Below are positions 25,396-32,964 of a DNA stretch of 37,580 nucleotides, one piece after another. The stretch's first letter is position 1. Each line of letters starts with the position of its first letter. The DNA is from an uncultured Bacilli bacterium. GTDB taxonomy: Bacteria > Bacillota_I > Bacilli_A > RF39 > UBA660. A program made the position numbers and the translations under genes. Where the stretch lies: positions 1-37,580 of the forward strand of contig CALVQT010000009.1 in the NCBI GenBank assembly GCA_944358375.1. The letters run 5' to 3'. The notes beneath the pieces were generated by a model that saw only the letters and a program-made list of their open reading frames with translations, ran no database searches and had not been told where the DNA came from.

Positions 25396-26028
25396 ATGAA
25401 AAATTATAAAAAATTATTAATACCAAGTATATACATAGGAGTAGTTTTATTTATGGTTATATCAACTACGATTATTGTAAATGGTATAAAGTCATATGTT
25501 AATGGTGGAGTTAATTTTAATTATACATTAGATGGAGTATTTGATGATGATATAAAACCAGTAATGGGAAGTAATGTAGATGCTATTATAAGACCATATA
25601 TATCTGAAAATGTAAAGATATGGAAAACTTTTTATGATTATGAATCAGATGAAAAAAATCAAGAAAATTCAATTATTTCATTTGAAAACACATACTTACA
25701 GAATACAGGTGTAGATTATTCTTGTAATGAAGAATTTGACATTGTTGCTGTATTAGATGGAGAAGTTATCGGAATTGAAGAAAATGAAATATATGGAAAC
25801 ATTATAACTATTAAGCACAATGATAATTTAATCACAAGATATGCAAATGTTGATAATATATTAATTAATGTAGGTTACAAGACAAGTCAAGGAGAAATAA
25901 TTGCAACAAGTAGTCCATCAAAAATAGATGCTAATATTAAATCATCTCTTCATTTTGAGGTTGAATATAAAGGGGATTTAATGGATCCAGAAAAATTATA
26001 TACATTAAAAGTAAGTGATTTAGAATAA
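25396..26028 (+). CDS. spoIIQ: SpoIIQ-like LytM-fold protein, metal ligands lost
   Basis: A 210-residue membrane-anchored protein: transmembrane helix at about 8-28, then a LytM/M23 domain (about 110-205). In M23 peptidases zinc is held by HxxxD and HxH. Here the matching segments are NTGVDYS (His replaced by Asn) and SSLHFEV (first His of HxH replaced by Ser), so the peptidase is probably inactive. Bacillus SpoIIQ similarly lacks the first His and works as a structural partner of SpoIIIAH between forespore and mother cell. ATG 25396 is preferred to GTG 25390, which lies within the ribosome binding site. Position after spoIID supports the name. Confidence 0.78.
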   Translation: MKNYKKLLIPSIYIGVVLFMVISTTIIVNGIKSYVNGGVNFNYTLDGVFDDDIKPVMGSNVDAIIRPYISENVKIWKTFYDYESDEKNQENSIISFENTYLQNTGVDYSCNEEFDIVAVLDGEVIGIEENEIYGNIITIKHNDNLITRYANVDNILINVGYKTSQGEIIATSSPSKIDANIKSSLHFEVEYKGDLMDPEKLYTLKVSDLE

Positions 26029-26054
26029 AAACATATAATATTTATGTTTTTTTT
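26027..26054 (+). terminator. Terminator behind the SpoIIQ-like gene
   Basis: AACATA-taatat-TATGTT hairpin with A and T tracts (TTTTTTTT). Confidence 0.65.
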
Positions 26055-26078
26055 AATTGTTATTTTTTTAAAATATGT

Positions 26079-26108
26079 TTGTAAAATGTATATAAATTAT
26101 GTTATTAT
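26079..26108 (+). promoter_or_regulatory. Possible promoter of agrAC
   Basis: TTGTAA (26079-26084), 18 nt, TATTAT (26103-26108), about 30 nt before the response-regulator start codon. Confidence 0.5.
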
Positions 26109-26139
26109 ATATTATGTTTAATAAACTAGGAGATGGAGT

Positions 26140-26856
26140 ATGATAAACTTTATTATAGTTGAAGATAATAAAATGCATAGAGAAAATATAAAGAAAATAG
26201 TCGTTTCAAATATGATGAATAATAAAATAGCATTTAATGTTTTTGAATACAATGATTTTAGTAAAAATTTAGTTAATGATTTAAAAAAATATAATGATGA
26301 TGCAGTTTATATACTAGATTTAGAACTTCCTAGTGGAGATGGTATTGAAGTAGCAAAAATTATTAGAAATAAATATAACAAGTGGATAAGTCCAATTATT
26401 ATTATAACTGCACATACATCACTTTATTATGAAGTATATAAGCAAAGATTACAAATATTGGATTTTATTGGTAAGTGCGAAGATTTGAAAAAGAATTTGT
26501 CAGAGAATATAGATATATGTATTAAAATGCTTAATAAAGATAGTGTATATAGATATACTTATAAAAATGTAGAATATACAATTTGGTTGTCTCAAATAAA
26601 TTATATTCAAAGATTTGGAAGAAAAACAAAAATTGTTACAAAAGACAAAGAATACTATCAAAACATATCAATTTCTAATATAAAAGAAAAACTACCTAGT
26701 TATTTTAAAATATCATCTAAAGGCACATTAATTAATATTAAGAATATTTCCAAAATTGATTGGAATGATTGTAAAGTTTATTTTAAAGATGACACAAGTG
26801 GATATTTGGTTTCTAAAAGTCATAAAAAGGAGTTAGAAAATGATGATTATATTTAA
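26140..26856 (+). CDS. agrA: LytTR-type response regulator (AgrA-like)
   Basis: A 238-residue two-component regulator. The receiver domain (1-125) has the acidic pair E8/D9 and the phosphoacceptor D60 in YILDLELPSGDG. A LytTR DNA-binding domain (about 138-235) follows, with IWLSQINYIQRFGRKT and FKISSKGTLINIKNISKI. By analogy with AgrA, phosphorylation by the adjacent kinase would switch on transcription from the agrBD promoter and target genes. It overlaps the kinase gene by 17 nt; AGGAG precedes the ATG. Confidence 0.93.
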   Translation: MINFIIVEDNKMHRENIKKIVVSNMMNNKIAFNVFEYNDFSKNLVNDLKKYNDDAVYILDLELPSGDGIEVAKIIRNKYNKWISPIIIITAHTSLYYEVYKQRLQILDFIGKCEDLKKNLSENIDICIKMLNKDSVYRYTYKNVEYTIWLSQINYIQRFGRKTKIVTKDKEYYQNISISNIKEKLPSYFKISSKGTLINIKNISKIDWNDCKVYFKDDTSGYLVSKSHKKELENDDYI

Positions 26857-28126
26857 TATTATATTTGGTATAATATCTGCATCTATTATAGTTTTATTAC
26901 AATTGGTAATTTTTTCTAAACTAAGTAAGAGTAAAGAATTAAAATATAATATTAGAAATATATTGATAATATTATCATGTGGTTTTATGGTATATATAAA
27001 TACTTGTTATAATCATAGTTATACAAGGCTAATTGTAAGTTTTATTTTTATTCTTTTAACATCATTATTAATATTTAAGGATAAAATAAGTAAATCTATT
27101 ATATATATGCTTTTTACATATACTATTATTATAATATATGAATTGTTATCAACTCTAATAATAATTAATTTTTATACACTAGAAGTGTTTAATAACAATT
27201 TTGTTTTAAAAACATTATATTCTTTTCTAGTAATGATTAGTGGATATTTTACAGTTAGGAGTGAAAAAATACAACAATTTATATCTAACTTAGCGTTTAA
27301 ATTAAATAGTAGAAAAATAATATATGTTTTGTTATTTGGAGTATGTTTATTTTTATTAACAATAGATTATACAAATTATAAATATTATAAGATTGAAATA
27401 TATCTAAATAATATAATATTAGTTATTTGTGCTTCTTTAATTATAGTATTTGGAATATATAATTATATTAAAGCTAATGAAGAATTAGAAAAAATAGAAA
27501 TTCTTTTATCTTTTATAAAAAAATATGAAAAAGTTATTGATGAAGATAGAATATTAAGACATGAAATTTTGAATAATTTATTAATTTTAAATAGTTTTGA
27601 AGATAAAAATTCAGAAGAATATTCTAATGTTTTAAATGATTTAATTAATCAATATAGCAAATCAGGTACAAAAATAAAAAATTTATATAAGTTACCTTCT
27701 GGTTTAAAAGGAATTTTATATTATAAATTATATGGATTGTCAGAAGAGAAATTTCATATAAATATTAAAATAGATAATAAATTATCAAATACTTTAAAAA
27801 AAATAAAAAAGCAAGATTATATAATTCTTTGTAAAATTATTAATATATTGTTAGATAATGCAATTGAGGCTGCTAGAGAAACAAGAGATAAATTAATTAA
27901 TATTGAAGTTTATAAAGAAAATAAAACTTGTGTCATTATGATTGAAAATTCTTGTAGTAAAAAAGTTGACATAAAGAAAGTAGAAAATAAATATTATTCA
28001 ACAAAAGGAAGGGAAAGAGGACTTGGACTTTATATAGCAAATAAATTATTAAAAGAACATAAAAGAATTATATTAACAAGAGAAATAAATAATTTGATAT
28101 TTACATCTAAAATTGTATTAAAATAA
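26840..28126 (+). CDS. agrC: AgrC-like sensor histidine kinase
   Basis: A 428-residue membrane kinase that should sense the cyclic peptide made from AgrD. The first 210 residues form about six transmembrane helices. The cytoplasmic part has the phosphoacceptor region ILRHEILNNLLIL, the N box ILLDNAIEAARE and the G box GRERGLGLYIANKLL of the GHKL fold (HPK10-type). ATG 26840 follows AAGGAG within the end of agrA. It converges on agrD with a shared terminator. Confidence 0.93.
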   Translation: MMIIFNIIFGIISASIIVLLQLVIFSKLSKSKELKYNIRNILIILSCGFMVYINTCYNHSYTRLIVSFIFILLTSLLIFKDKISKSIIYMLFTYTIIIIYELLSTLIIINFYTLEVFNNNFVLKTLYSFLVMISGYFTVRSEKIQQFISNLAFKLNSRKIIYVLLFGVCLFLLTIDYTNYKYYKIEIYLNNIILVICASLIIVFGIYNYIKANEELEKIEILLSFIKKYEKVIDEDRILRHEILNNLLILNSFEDKNSEEYSNVLNDLINQYSKSGTKIKNLYKLPSGLKGILYYKLYGLSEEKFHINIKIDNKLSNTLKKIKKQDYIILCKIINILLDNAIEAARETRDKLINIEVYKENKTCVIMIENSCSKKVDIKKVENKYYSTKGRERGLGLYIANKLLKEHKRIILTREINNLIFTSKIVLK

Positions 28127-28150
28127 AAATCAGATCTAAGTCTGATTTTT
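28125..28150. terminator. Bidirectional terminator between agrC and agrD
   Basis: AAAAATCAGA-TCTAAG-TCTGATTTTT is a 10-bp stem with A and T tracts on both sides. The agrD stop codon lies within its edge (28149-28151). Confidence 0.88.
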
Positions 28151-28268
28151 AATCTTGTAAAATTTCTGGCATTTCTGGTTCATCAAAATATAAAATCCAA
28201 CAAGCAGAAGTTGCAGTACTAGCTACAAAAGCACCCAAAAAAGTTAAAACTGATGCTAAAATTTTCAT
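28149..28268 (-). CDS. agrD: AgrD-like cyclic autoinducer peptide precursor
   Basis: A 39-residue open frame with AAAGGAG positioned ahead of its ATG. It has the three-part AgrD layout: an amphipathic leader MKILASVLTFLGAFVAS, a core TSACWILYF, and the acidic Pro-rich recognition tail DEPEMPEILQD. The Cys would form a thiolactone with the C-terminal residue of the processed peptide, either a five-residue ring CWILY or a six-residue ring CWILYF. It lies 4 nt downstream of agrB. Processing by AgrB and sensing by AgrC are inferred from gene order and family knowledge. Confidence 0.88.
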   Translation of the reverse strand: MKILASVLTFLGAFVASTATSACWILYFDEPEMPEILQD

Positions 28269-28272
28269 ATTA

Positions 28273-28866
28273 TCACTCCTTTCGATTTTCATAAATATAT
28301 TTAACTCCCATTAACTTATATGTTATTGGTAAGATAAATATCGTACTTAACAATATTGAATAAAATAATATATTAGAAAAATAATCATTAGCGAAATAAG
28401 TTATTATAAACATATAAAGTGTACTTATAAATAAGGAAGCATATTTTAAAAATCTTTTTTTAGATTTATTTTTTAGCACCCTTTTTTCTGTACTAGAAGG
28501 AGCATATTTATTAATCAAAAGAAATAAAAATATATATATAAATATCATATATAATTTAGGAATATAAATATATTTTATTAGCAAAGGTACACTTATAAAT
28601 ATTGTTATAGATAAGATCCAACATTGAAGTGAATTTTTCCCATGTACCCCAAACATAAATAATCTCAACACTCCATAGAATAAAGATAATAATAATAGTT
28701 CCTTAGTGACTTTCAAAAAAATCGATATAATGATTATTACTATCATTTTGGTTATTGTTAAATATAATGACTCTAATCCATATTTTATTTTTTTAGTTTT
28801 AATATCATCATAATTATAATATTTGTTTATTAAAACTAAACTAGAATTAATAATTTTATTTTTCAT
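28273..28866 (-). CDS. agrB: AgrB-like autoinducer-processing protease
   Basis: A 197-residue polytopic membrane endopeptidase that removes the AgrD tail and forms the thiolactone. Catalytic His75 and Cys82 (GVHGKNSLQC) have the 7-residue spacing of staphylococcal H77/C84. Several hydrophobic helices (about 38-60, 85-105, 108-120, 140-160, 165-185) and a basic loop near 120-140 fit the family. AAAGAAGGAGG lies ahead of the ATG. It forms an operon with agrD on the minus strand, opposite in direction to agrAC, unlike the single agrBDCA operon of staphylococci. Confidence 0.92.
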   Translation of the reverse strand: MKNKIINSSLVLINKYYNYDDIKTKKIKYGLESLYLTITKMIVIIIISIFLKVTKELLLLSLFYGVLRLFMFGVHGKNSLQCWILSITIFISVPLLIKYIYIPKLYMIFIYIFLFLLINKYAPSSTEKRVLKNKSKKRFLKYASLFISTLYMFIITYFANDYFSNILFYSILLSTIFILPITYKLMGVKYIYENRKE

Positions 28867-28913
28867 TTTCCTCCTTCTTTAATATAATAAATTGAATAAA
28901 AAAAATTATTGAA

Positions 28914-28928
28914 ATTTTGTCACAAAAT
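28914..28928. promoter_or_regulatory. 15-bp palindrome upstream of agrB
   Basis: ATTTTGT-C-ACAAAAT is a perfect inverted repeat about 48 bp before the agrB start codon, in the probable promoter region. It could be a regulator site, though not the direct-repeat layout known for AgrA. Confidence 0.4.
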
Positions 28929-29053
28929 ATAAATATTCATGCAAAATACAAATAATATTTAATTAAATAGAATAATAAATACTCTTAATGACAAAATAAT
29001 TATATTTAAAACAATAAAGTAAAAATATGTCGAATTTTAATGTATCATTTTTC

Positions 29054-29082
29054 TTGTGCATAACACAAAGATGCACTATGAT
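29054..29082 (+). promoter_or_regulatory. Possible promoter of the cold-shock gene
   Basis: TTGTGC (29054-29059), 17 nt, TATGAT (29077-29082). Confidence 0.5.
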
Positions 29083-29110
29083 AATATTAAAGAAGGGAAG
29101 GTGTGTTGTA

Positions 29111-29332
29111 ATGTGTAGAGGTCGGGTTAAATGGTTTAATAATGACAAAGGATACGGATTTATTGAATATGATGGACTAGCTAATGAAGATATATTTGTT
29201 CATTATTCGGCAATTGATCAACAAGGCTATAAAACATTAAAAGAAGGTGAGATAGTAGAGTTTAAATTAATAGAAACTGCAAAAGGAAGCCAAGCTATTA
29301 ATGTTAGAGAAATGAATGCTCAATCTTTATAA
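29111..29332 (+). CDS. csp: Cold-shock protein (CspA family)
   Basis: A 73-residue single-domain OB-fold RNA chaperone. RNP1 is KGYGFIE and RNP2 is DIFVHYSAI; GRVKWFNNDKGYGF opens the domain. ATG 29111 is chosen: earlier in-frame codons run through the promoter and the protein domain begins here. GAAGGGAAGG lies about 15 nt upstream. Monocistronic with its own terminator. Confidence 0.95.
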   Translation: MCRGRVKWFNNDKGYGFIEYDGLANEDIFVHYSAIDQQGYKTLKEGEIVEFKLIETAKGSQAINVREMNAQSL

Positions 29333-29358
29333 ATACACGAAGTTTGTGTATTTTTTTT
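29331..29358 (+). terminator. Terminator of the cold-shock gene
   Basis: AAATACAC and GTGTATTT form the stem, followed by a long T run. Confidence 0.85.
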
Positions 29359-29436
29359 GTAAATATATCGACTAATATTTTATATTTATAGATAAATAAT
29401 TGACTTTATGTTAATATATAATTGGGAGGGATATTT

Positions 29437-29967
29437 ATGAAATATAATATTCGAGGTAGCAAGATTACTGTTACTGATGCTATTAATGATTACATTAAGA
29501 GCAAATTATCTAAATTAGAGAAGTATCTTGATGATAATGATGAAGTAGAGGCAAAAGCTATAATTTCTACTAAAGGAAAGGATCAAAAAGTGGAAGTAAC
29601 AATATGGAGTGGAAAATATAATATCAGAGCTGAAGAAACAAATATTGATTTATATTCTGCAATTGATTTAGTTGTAGATAAAATAGAAAGGCAGTTAAAA
29701 AAATATAAAGGCAAGTTAACTAGTAGAAAAAGTAATAAGGATGAGTTTGTTCCAGTTATGGAAGTAGATGAAATTATTGAAGAACCAGAAGAGGCAATAG
29801 TTAGAAGAAAGGAAGTTTTTTTGAAACCAACTGATGAAGAAGAAGCTATAACTCAAATGGAGTTATTAGGACATTCATTTTTTATATTTAAAAATATAGA
29901 TACCGGAAAAATTAATGTAGTATATAAAAGAAAAGATGGGGATTATGGAATAATAGAAGCAAATTAG
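29437..29967 (+). CDS. hpf: Ribosome hibernation promoting factor, long form
   Basis: A 176-residue factor that dimerises 70S ribosomes into inactive 100S particles. The N-terminal domain (1-100) starts MKYNIRGSKITVTDAI and has DLYSAIDLVVDKIERQLKK; the C-terminal dimerisation domain (about 120-176) has VRRKEVFLKPTDEEEAITQMELLGHSFFIFKN. Long form is the rule in Bacillota. ATG 29437 follows GGGAGGG; ORF extension upstream would consume that site. It precedes secA as in many Bacillota. Confidence 0.95.
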   Translation: MKYNIRGSKITVTDAINDYIKSKLSKLEKYLDDNDEVEAKAIISTKGKDQKVEVTIWSGKYNIRAEETNIDLYSAIDLVVDKIERQLKKYKGKLTSRKSNKDEFVPVMEVDEIIEEPEEAIVRRKEVFLKPTDEEEAITQMELLGHSFFIFKNIDTGKINVVYKRKDGDYGIIEAN

Positions 29968-30220
29968 AAGGGAGTGGTGATAAAGAATACTTAATAATTA
30001 TAATATTGCTAAAGGGATTATTATTAAAAAATATATTTTATATTTATAATTATTATAGTTATAAATAATTAGTAAAAATATAAAACTCTAGTTGATGAAA
30101 AAAATCATTAGAGTTTTTTTATAAACATATATAATTTGATAAGTATGTATAATCAATGCTATAAAGAAAGTATCACTTTTTAATTTATTATGGTATAATA
30201 TCACTTGTGGAGGTTTTAAT
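29968..30220 (+). other. hpf-secA intergenic region
   Basis: No gene is seen. It holds a terminator hairpin at 30084-30121 and a TATAAT (30194-30199) with a weak TATCAC -35 box 17 nt upstream, presumably the secA promoter. Confidence 0.5.
30084..30121 (+). terminator. Terminator between hpf and secA
   Basis: AACTCTA (30084-30090) pairs with TAGAGTT (30109-30115), with an inner TGA/TCA pair, then a T run. Confidence 0.75.
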
Positions 30221-32713
30221 ATGAAACTTTTAAAAAATATATTTGATTATGAGACAAAAGAATTAAAAAAAATTAATAAAATAGTTGATGATATTGAAGC
30301 ATTAGATGAGCAAATGTCTAAACTTAAAGATATAGAGTTTATAGCTAAAACTAGTGAATTTAAAAAAAGGGTATCTCAAGGAGAATCTTTAGATGATATT
30401 TTAATTGAAGCATTTGCATTAGCTAGAGAAGCATGTTTTAGAGCTATTGGTGAAAAACCTTTTAGAGTACAATTAATTGGTGGTGTTGCAATTCATAGAG
30501 GTAATATTGCAGAAATGAAAACTGGTGAAGGAAAAACATTAACTACTGTATTACCGGCTTATTTAAATGCTTTAAGTGGTCTTGGGGTACATGTCATTAC
30601 TACTAATGAATACCTATCAACCCGTAATGCACAGTGGATGGGTCCTATATATGATTTATTAGGAGTAACTGTTGGGATAAATATAAGAGACAAGAGCCCA
30701 AAAGAAAAAAAAGAAGCATATAATTGTGATATTACTTATACAACTAATAACGAACTAGGATTTGATTATTTGAGAGATAATATGGTTGTTAAAAGTGATA
30801 AAAGAACTCAAAGAGGTTTAAATTTTGCAATAATAGATGAAGTTGACTCTATATTAATTGATGAAGCAAGAACACCACTAATTATATCTGGTGGTGCTGC
30901 TAAAAGTGCAAATATCTATAAAGAAGCAGATAGAGTAGCTAAAAGTCTAAAAATAGACGATTATGTTTTAGATGAAAAAACTAAGAAAGTTACTTTAACT
31001 GAAGAAGGTATTAAACATGCCGAAAAATTATTAAATCTTGATAATTTATATGATATAAAAAATAGTGTAATGGTACATAGTTTAGATAAAGCATTAGTGG
31101 CAAATTACGGATTTAAGAAAGATGTTGATTATGTAGTTGAAAACAATCAAGTTTTAATAGTAGATACATTTACTGGACGTTTAATGCATGGGAGACAATT
31201 TAGTGAAGGTTTACATCAAGCAATTGAAGCAAAAGAAAATGTTACAATAAATGAAGAAACAAAAACATTAGCTACAATTACATTTCAAAATTTATTTAGA
31301 ATGTATAATAAATTATCTGGTATGACTGGTACTGCAAAAACAGAGGAAGAAGAATTTAGAAATATATATAATACATATGTAGTATGTATACCTACTAATA
31401 AACCAGTTATAAGAGAAGATAAAGTAGATCTAATATATCCTTCACTAAATGGCAAATATAAAGCATTAGTAAAAATAGTTAAAGAAATTCATGCAACGGG
31501 AAGACCAATATTAATTGGTGTTGCATCTGTAGAAACAAGTGAGGTTGTAAGTCAATTATTAACTAAAGCTAAAATAAAACATGAATTATTAAATGCTAAG
31601 AATCATGAAAGAGAAGCACATATAATTGAGAATGCTGGTAAGAAAAATGCTGTTACTATCGCTACAAATATGGCTGGACGTGGAACTGATATTAAATTAG
31701 GCGAAGGTGTAAGAGAACTTGGCGGACTTTGTGTAATTGGAACAGAAAGGCATGACTCAAGAAGGATCGATAACCAACTTAGAGGAAGATCTGGTAGACA
31801 GGGAGATCCAGGAACAACTAGATTTTTAGTATCTATGGAAGATGACTTAATGATTAAGTTTGGTTCTGAAAAAATGAAAACTGTTATGAAAACACTTGGT
31901 ATGGAAGAAGATCAAGCAATATCTAATAAATTAATTTCCAAAAATATAGAATCTGCTCAAAAGAAAGTTGAAGGATTTAACTTTGATAGAAGAAAAGCGT
32001 TACTTGATTATGATAATGTAATTAGTAAACAAAGAGAAATTATATATGAAAGAAGAAATGAAATACTAGATCAGGACAGTATAAAGAATAGAGTATTAGA
32101 TACATTTAAGAAATTTGTAGAAAATCAAGTTAATTCACATTTAGCACCAGAAGGTTATTTAACAAGTAATGATATAAATAATATTATAGAAACATTTAAT
32201 GCTAATTTATTAAAGAGAAGAAAGTTAGAAAAAAAAGATTTTGATAATAAAAAAGAGAATGAAATTATAGAAACAATTTATAATATTGTAATAGATGATT
32301 ATAATAAAAAATTAGAAGAAATTCCAGAAGATATTCAAAATGATTTTGAAAAAACTATATCATTAAGAGTAATTGATAAAAATTGGATGAATCAATTAGA
32401 CGCTATGGAAGCATTAAAAGAAGGTGTGGGATTGAGAGGATATGCACAAAGCAATCCGCTTCAAGTTTATGCACTAGAAGGTTTTCAAATGTTTGATAAT
32501 ATGATGGCTACTATTAGCGGTGAAATTTCACAATATTTATTAAATGCAGAAGTAAGACAAAATACTCAAAGAGAAGAGATAAAAAATATACATGCAAGCC
32601 ATGGAAAAGAAGAAATAAAAAATAAACCAAGAAAAGCGGCAGTAAAAATTGGTAGAAATGATCCATGTCCATGTGGAAGTGGCAAAAAGTACAAAAACTG
32701 TTGTGGAAAATAA
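30221..32713 (+). CDS. secA: Preprotein translocase ATPase SecA
   Basis: An 830-residue motor ATPase driving export through SecYEG. The Walker A motif is MKTGEGKTL (about 99-107), the DEAD region IIDEVDSILIDEARTPLI, then MTGTA, the second nucleotide-binding domain with ATNMAGRGTDIKL and RQLRGRSGRQGDPG-type QLRGRSGRQGDPG, helical scaffold and wing, and the zinc-binding SEC-C tail CPCGSGKKYKNCCG. Length is typical for Bacillota. GGAGG precedes the ATG. The usual downstream prfB is not there; an integrated element begins instead. Confidence 0.98.
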   Translation: MKLLKNIFDYETKELKKINKIVDDIEALDEQMSKLKDIEFIAKTSEFKKRVSQGESLDDILIEAFALAREACFRAIGEKPFRVQLIGGVAIHRGNIAEMKTGEGKTLTTVLPAYLNALSGLGVHVITTNEYLSTRNAQWMGPIYDLLGVTVGINIRDKSPKEKKEAYNCDITYTTNNELGFDYLRDNMVVKSDKRTQRGLNFAIIDEVDSILIDEARTPLIISGGAAKSANIYKEADRVAKSLKIDDYVLDEKTKKVTLTEEGIKHAEKLLNLDNLYDIKNSVMVHSLDKALVANYGFKKDVDYVVENNQVLIVDTFTGRLMHGRQFSEGLHQAIEAKENVTINEETKTLATITFQNLFRMYNKLSGMTGTAKTEEEEFRNIYNTYVVCIPTNKPVIREDKVDLIYPSLNGKYKALVKIVKEIHATGRPILIGVASVETSEVVSQLLTKAKIKHELLNAKNHEREAHIIENAGKKNAVTIATNMAGRGTDIKLGEGVRELGGLCVIGTERHDSRRIDNQLRGRSGRQGDPGTTRFLVSMEDDLMIKFGSEKMKTVMKTLGMEEDQAISNKLISKNIESAQKKVEGFNFDRRKALLDYDNVISKQREIIYERRNEILDQDSIKNRVLDTFKKFVENQVNSHLAPEGYLTSNDINNIIETFNANLLKRRKLEKKDFDNKKENEIIETIYNIVIDDYNKKLEEIPEDIQNDFEKTISLRVIDKNWMNQLDAMEALKEGVGLRGYAQSNPLQVYALEGFQMFDNMMATISGEISQYLLNAEVRQNTQREEIKNIHASHGKEEIKNKPRKAAVKIGRNDPCPCGSGKKYKNCCGK

Positions 32714-32769
32714 TTGAGTAAACCCTTATAAAATAAGGATTTATGAAAATTTAAAGAATTAAGAATTTT

Positions 32770-32884
32770 GTCCACAGAGGACAAAATGTCCACGATTTGT
32801 CCACGTAAGTATAATTTTGTGGACAAAGTAAGTTGAAACCTATATAAATCAAGGAAAAATCTACGTGGACAAAGTTGTGTGGAC
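32770..32884. repeat. Six GTCCAC/GTGGAC repeats next to the integrase
   Basis: GTCCAC occurs at 32770-32775, 32788-32793 and 32799-32804, and its reverse complement GTGGAC at 32819-32824, 32865-32870 and 32879-32884, mostly as TTTGTCCAC or GTGGACAAA. Six copies in 115 bp with both orientations suggests arm-type sites for the integrase or an operator cluster. They sit where the element's left end is expected. Confidence 0.7.
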
Positions 32885-32897
32885 ATAGTTATTTTAA

Positions 32898-32928
32898 ATG
32901 TTAGCATTCGCAATGCTAACATTTTTTC
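32898..32928 (+). terminator. Strong hairpin terminator ahead of the integrase
   Basis: ATGTTAGCATT and AATGCTAACAT form a perfect 11-bp stem with CGC loop, then TTTTTT. It would isolate the integrase from secA read-through. Confidence 0.85.
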
Positions 32929-32964
32929 GTTCATTAAATTAAATTTAGTGAAGGAGAGATAATT

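Noticed and set aside
32770..32884. CRISPR array
   Set aside because: The repeats are only 6-9 bp, in both orientations and irregularly spaced, with no cas genes nearby.
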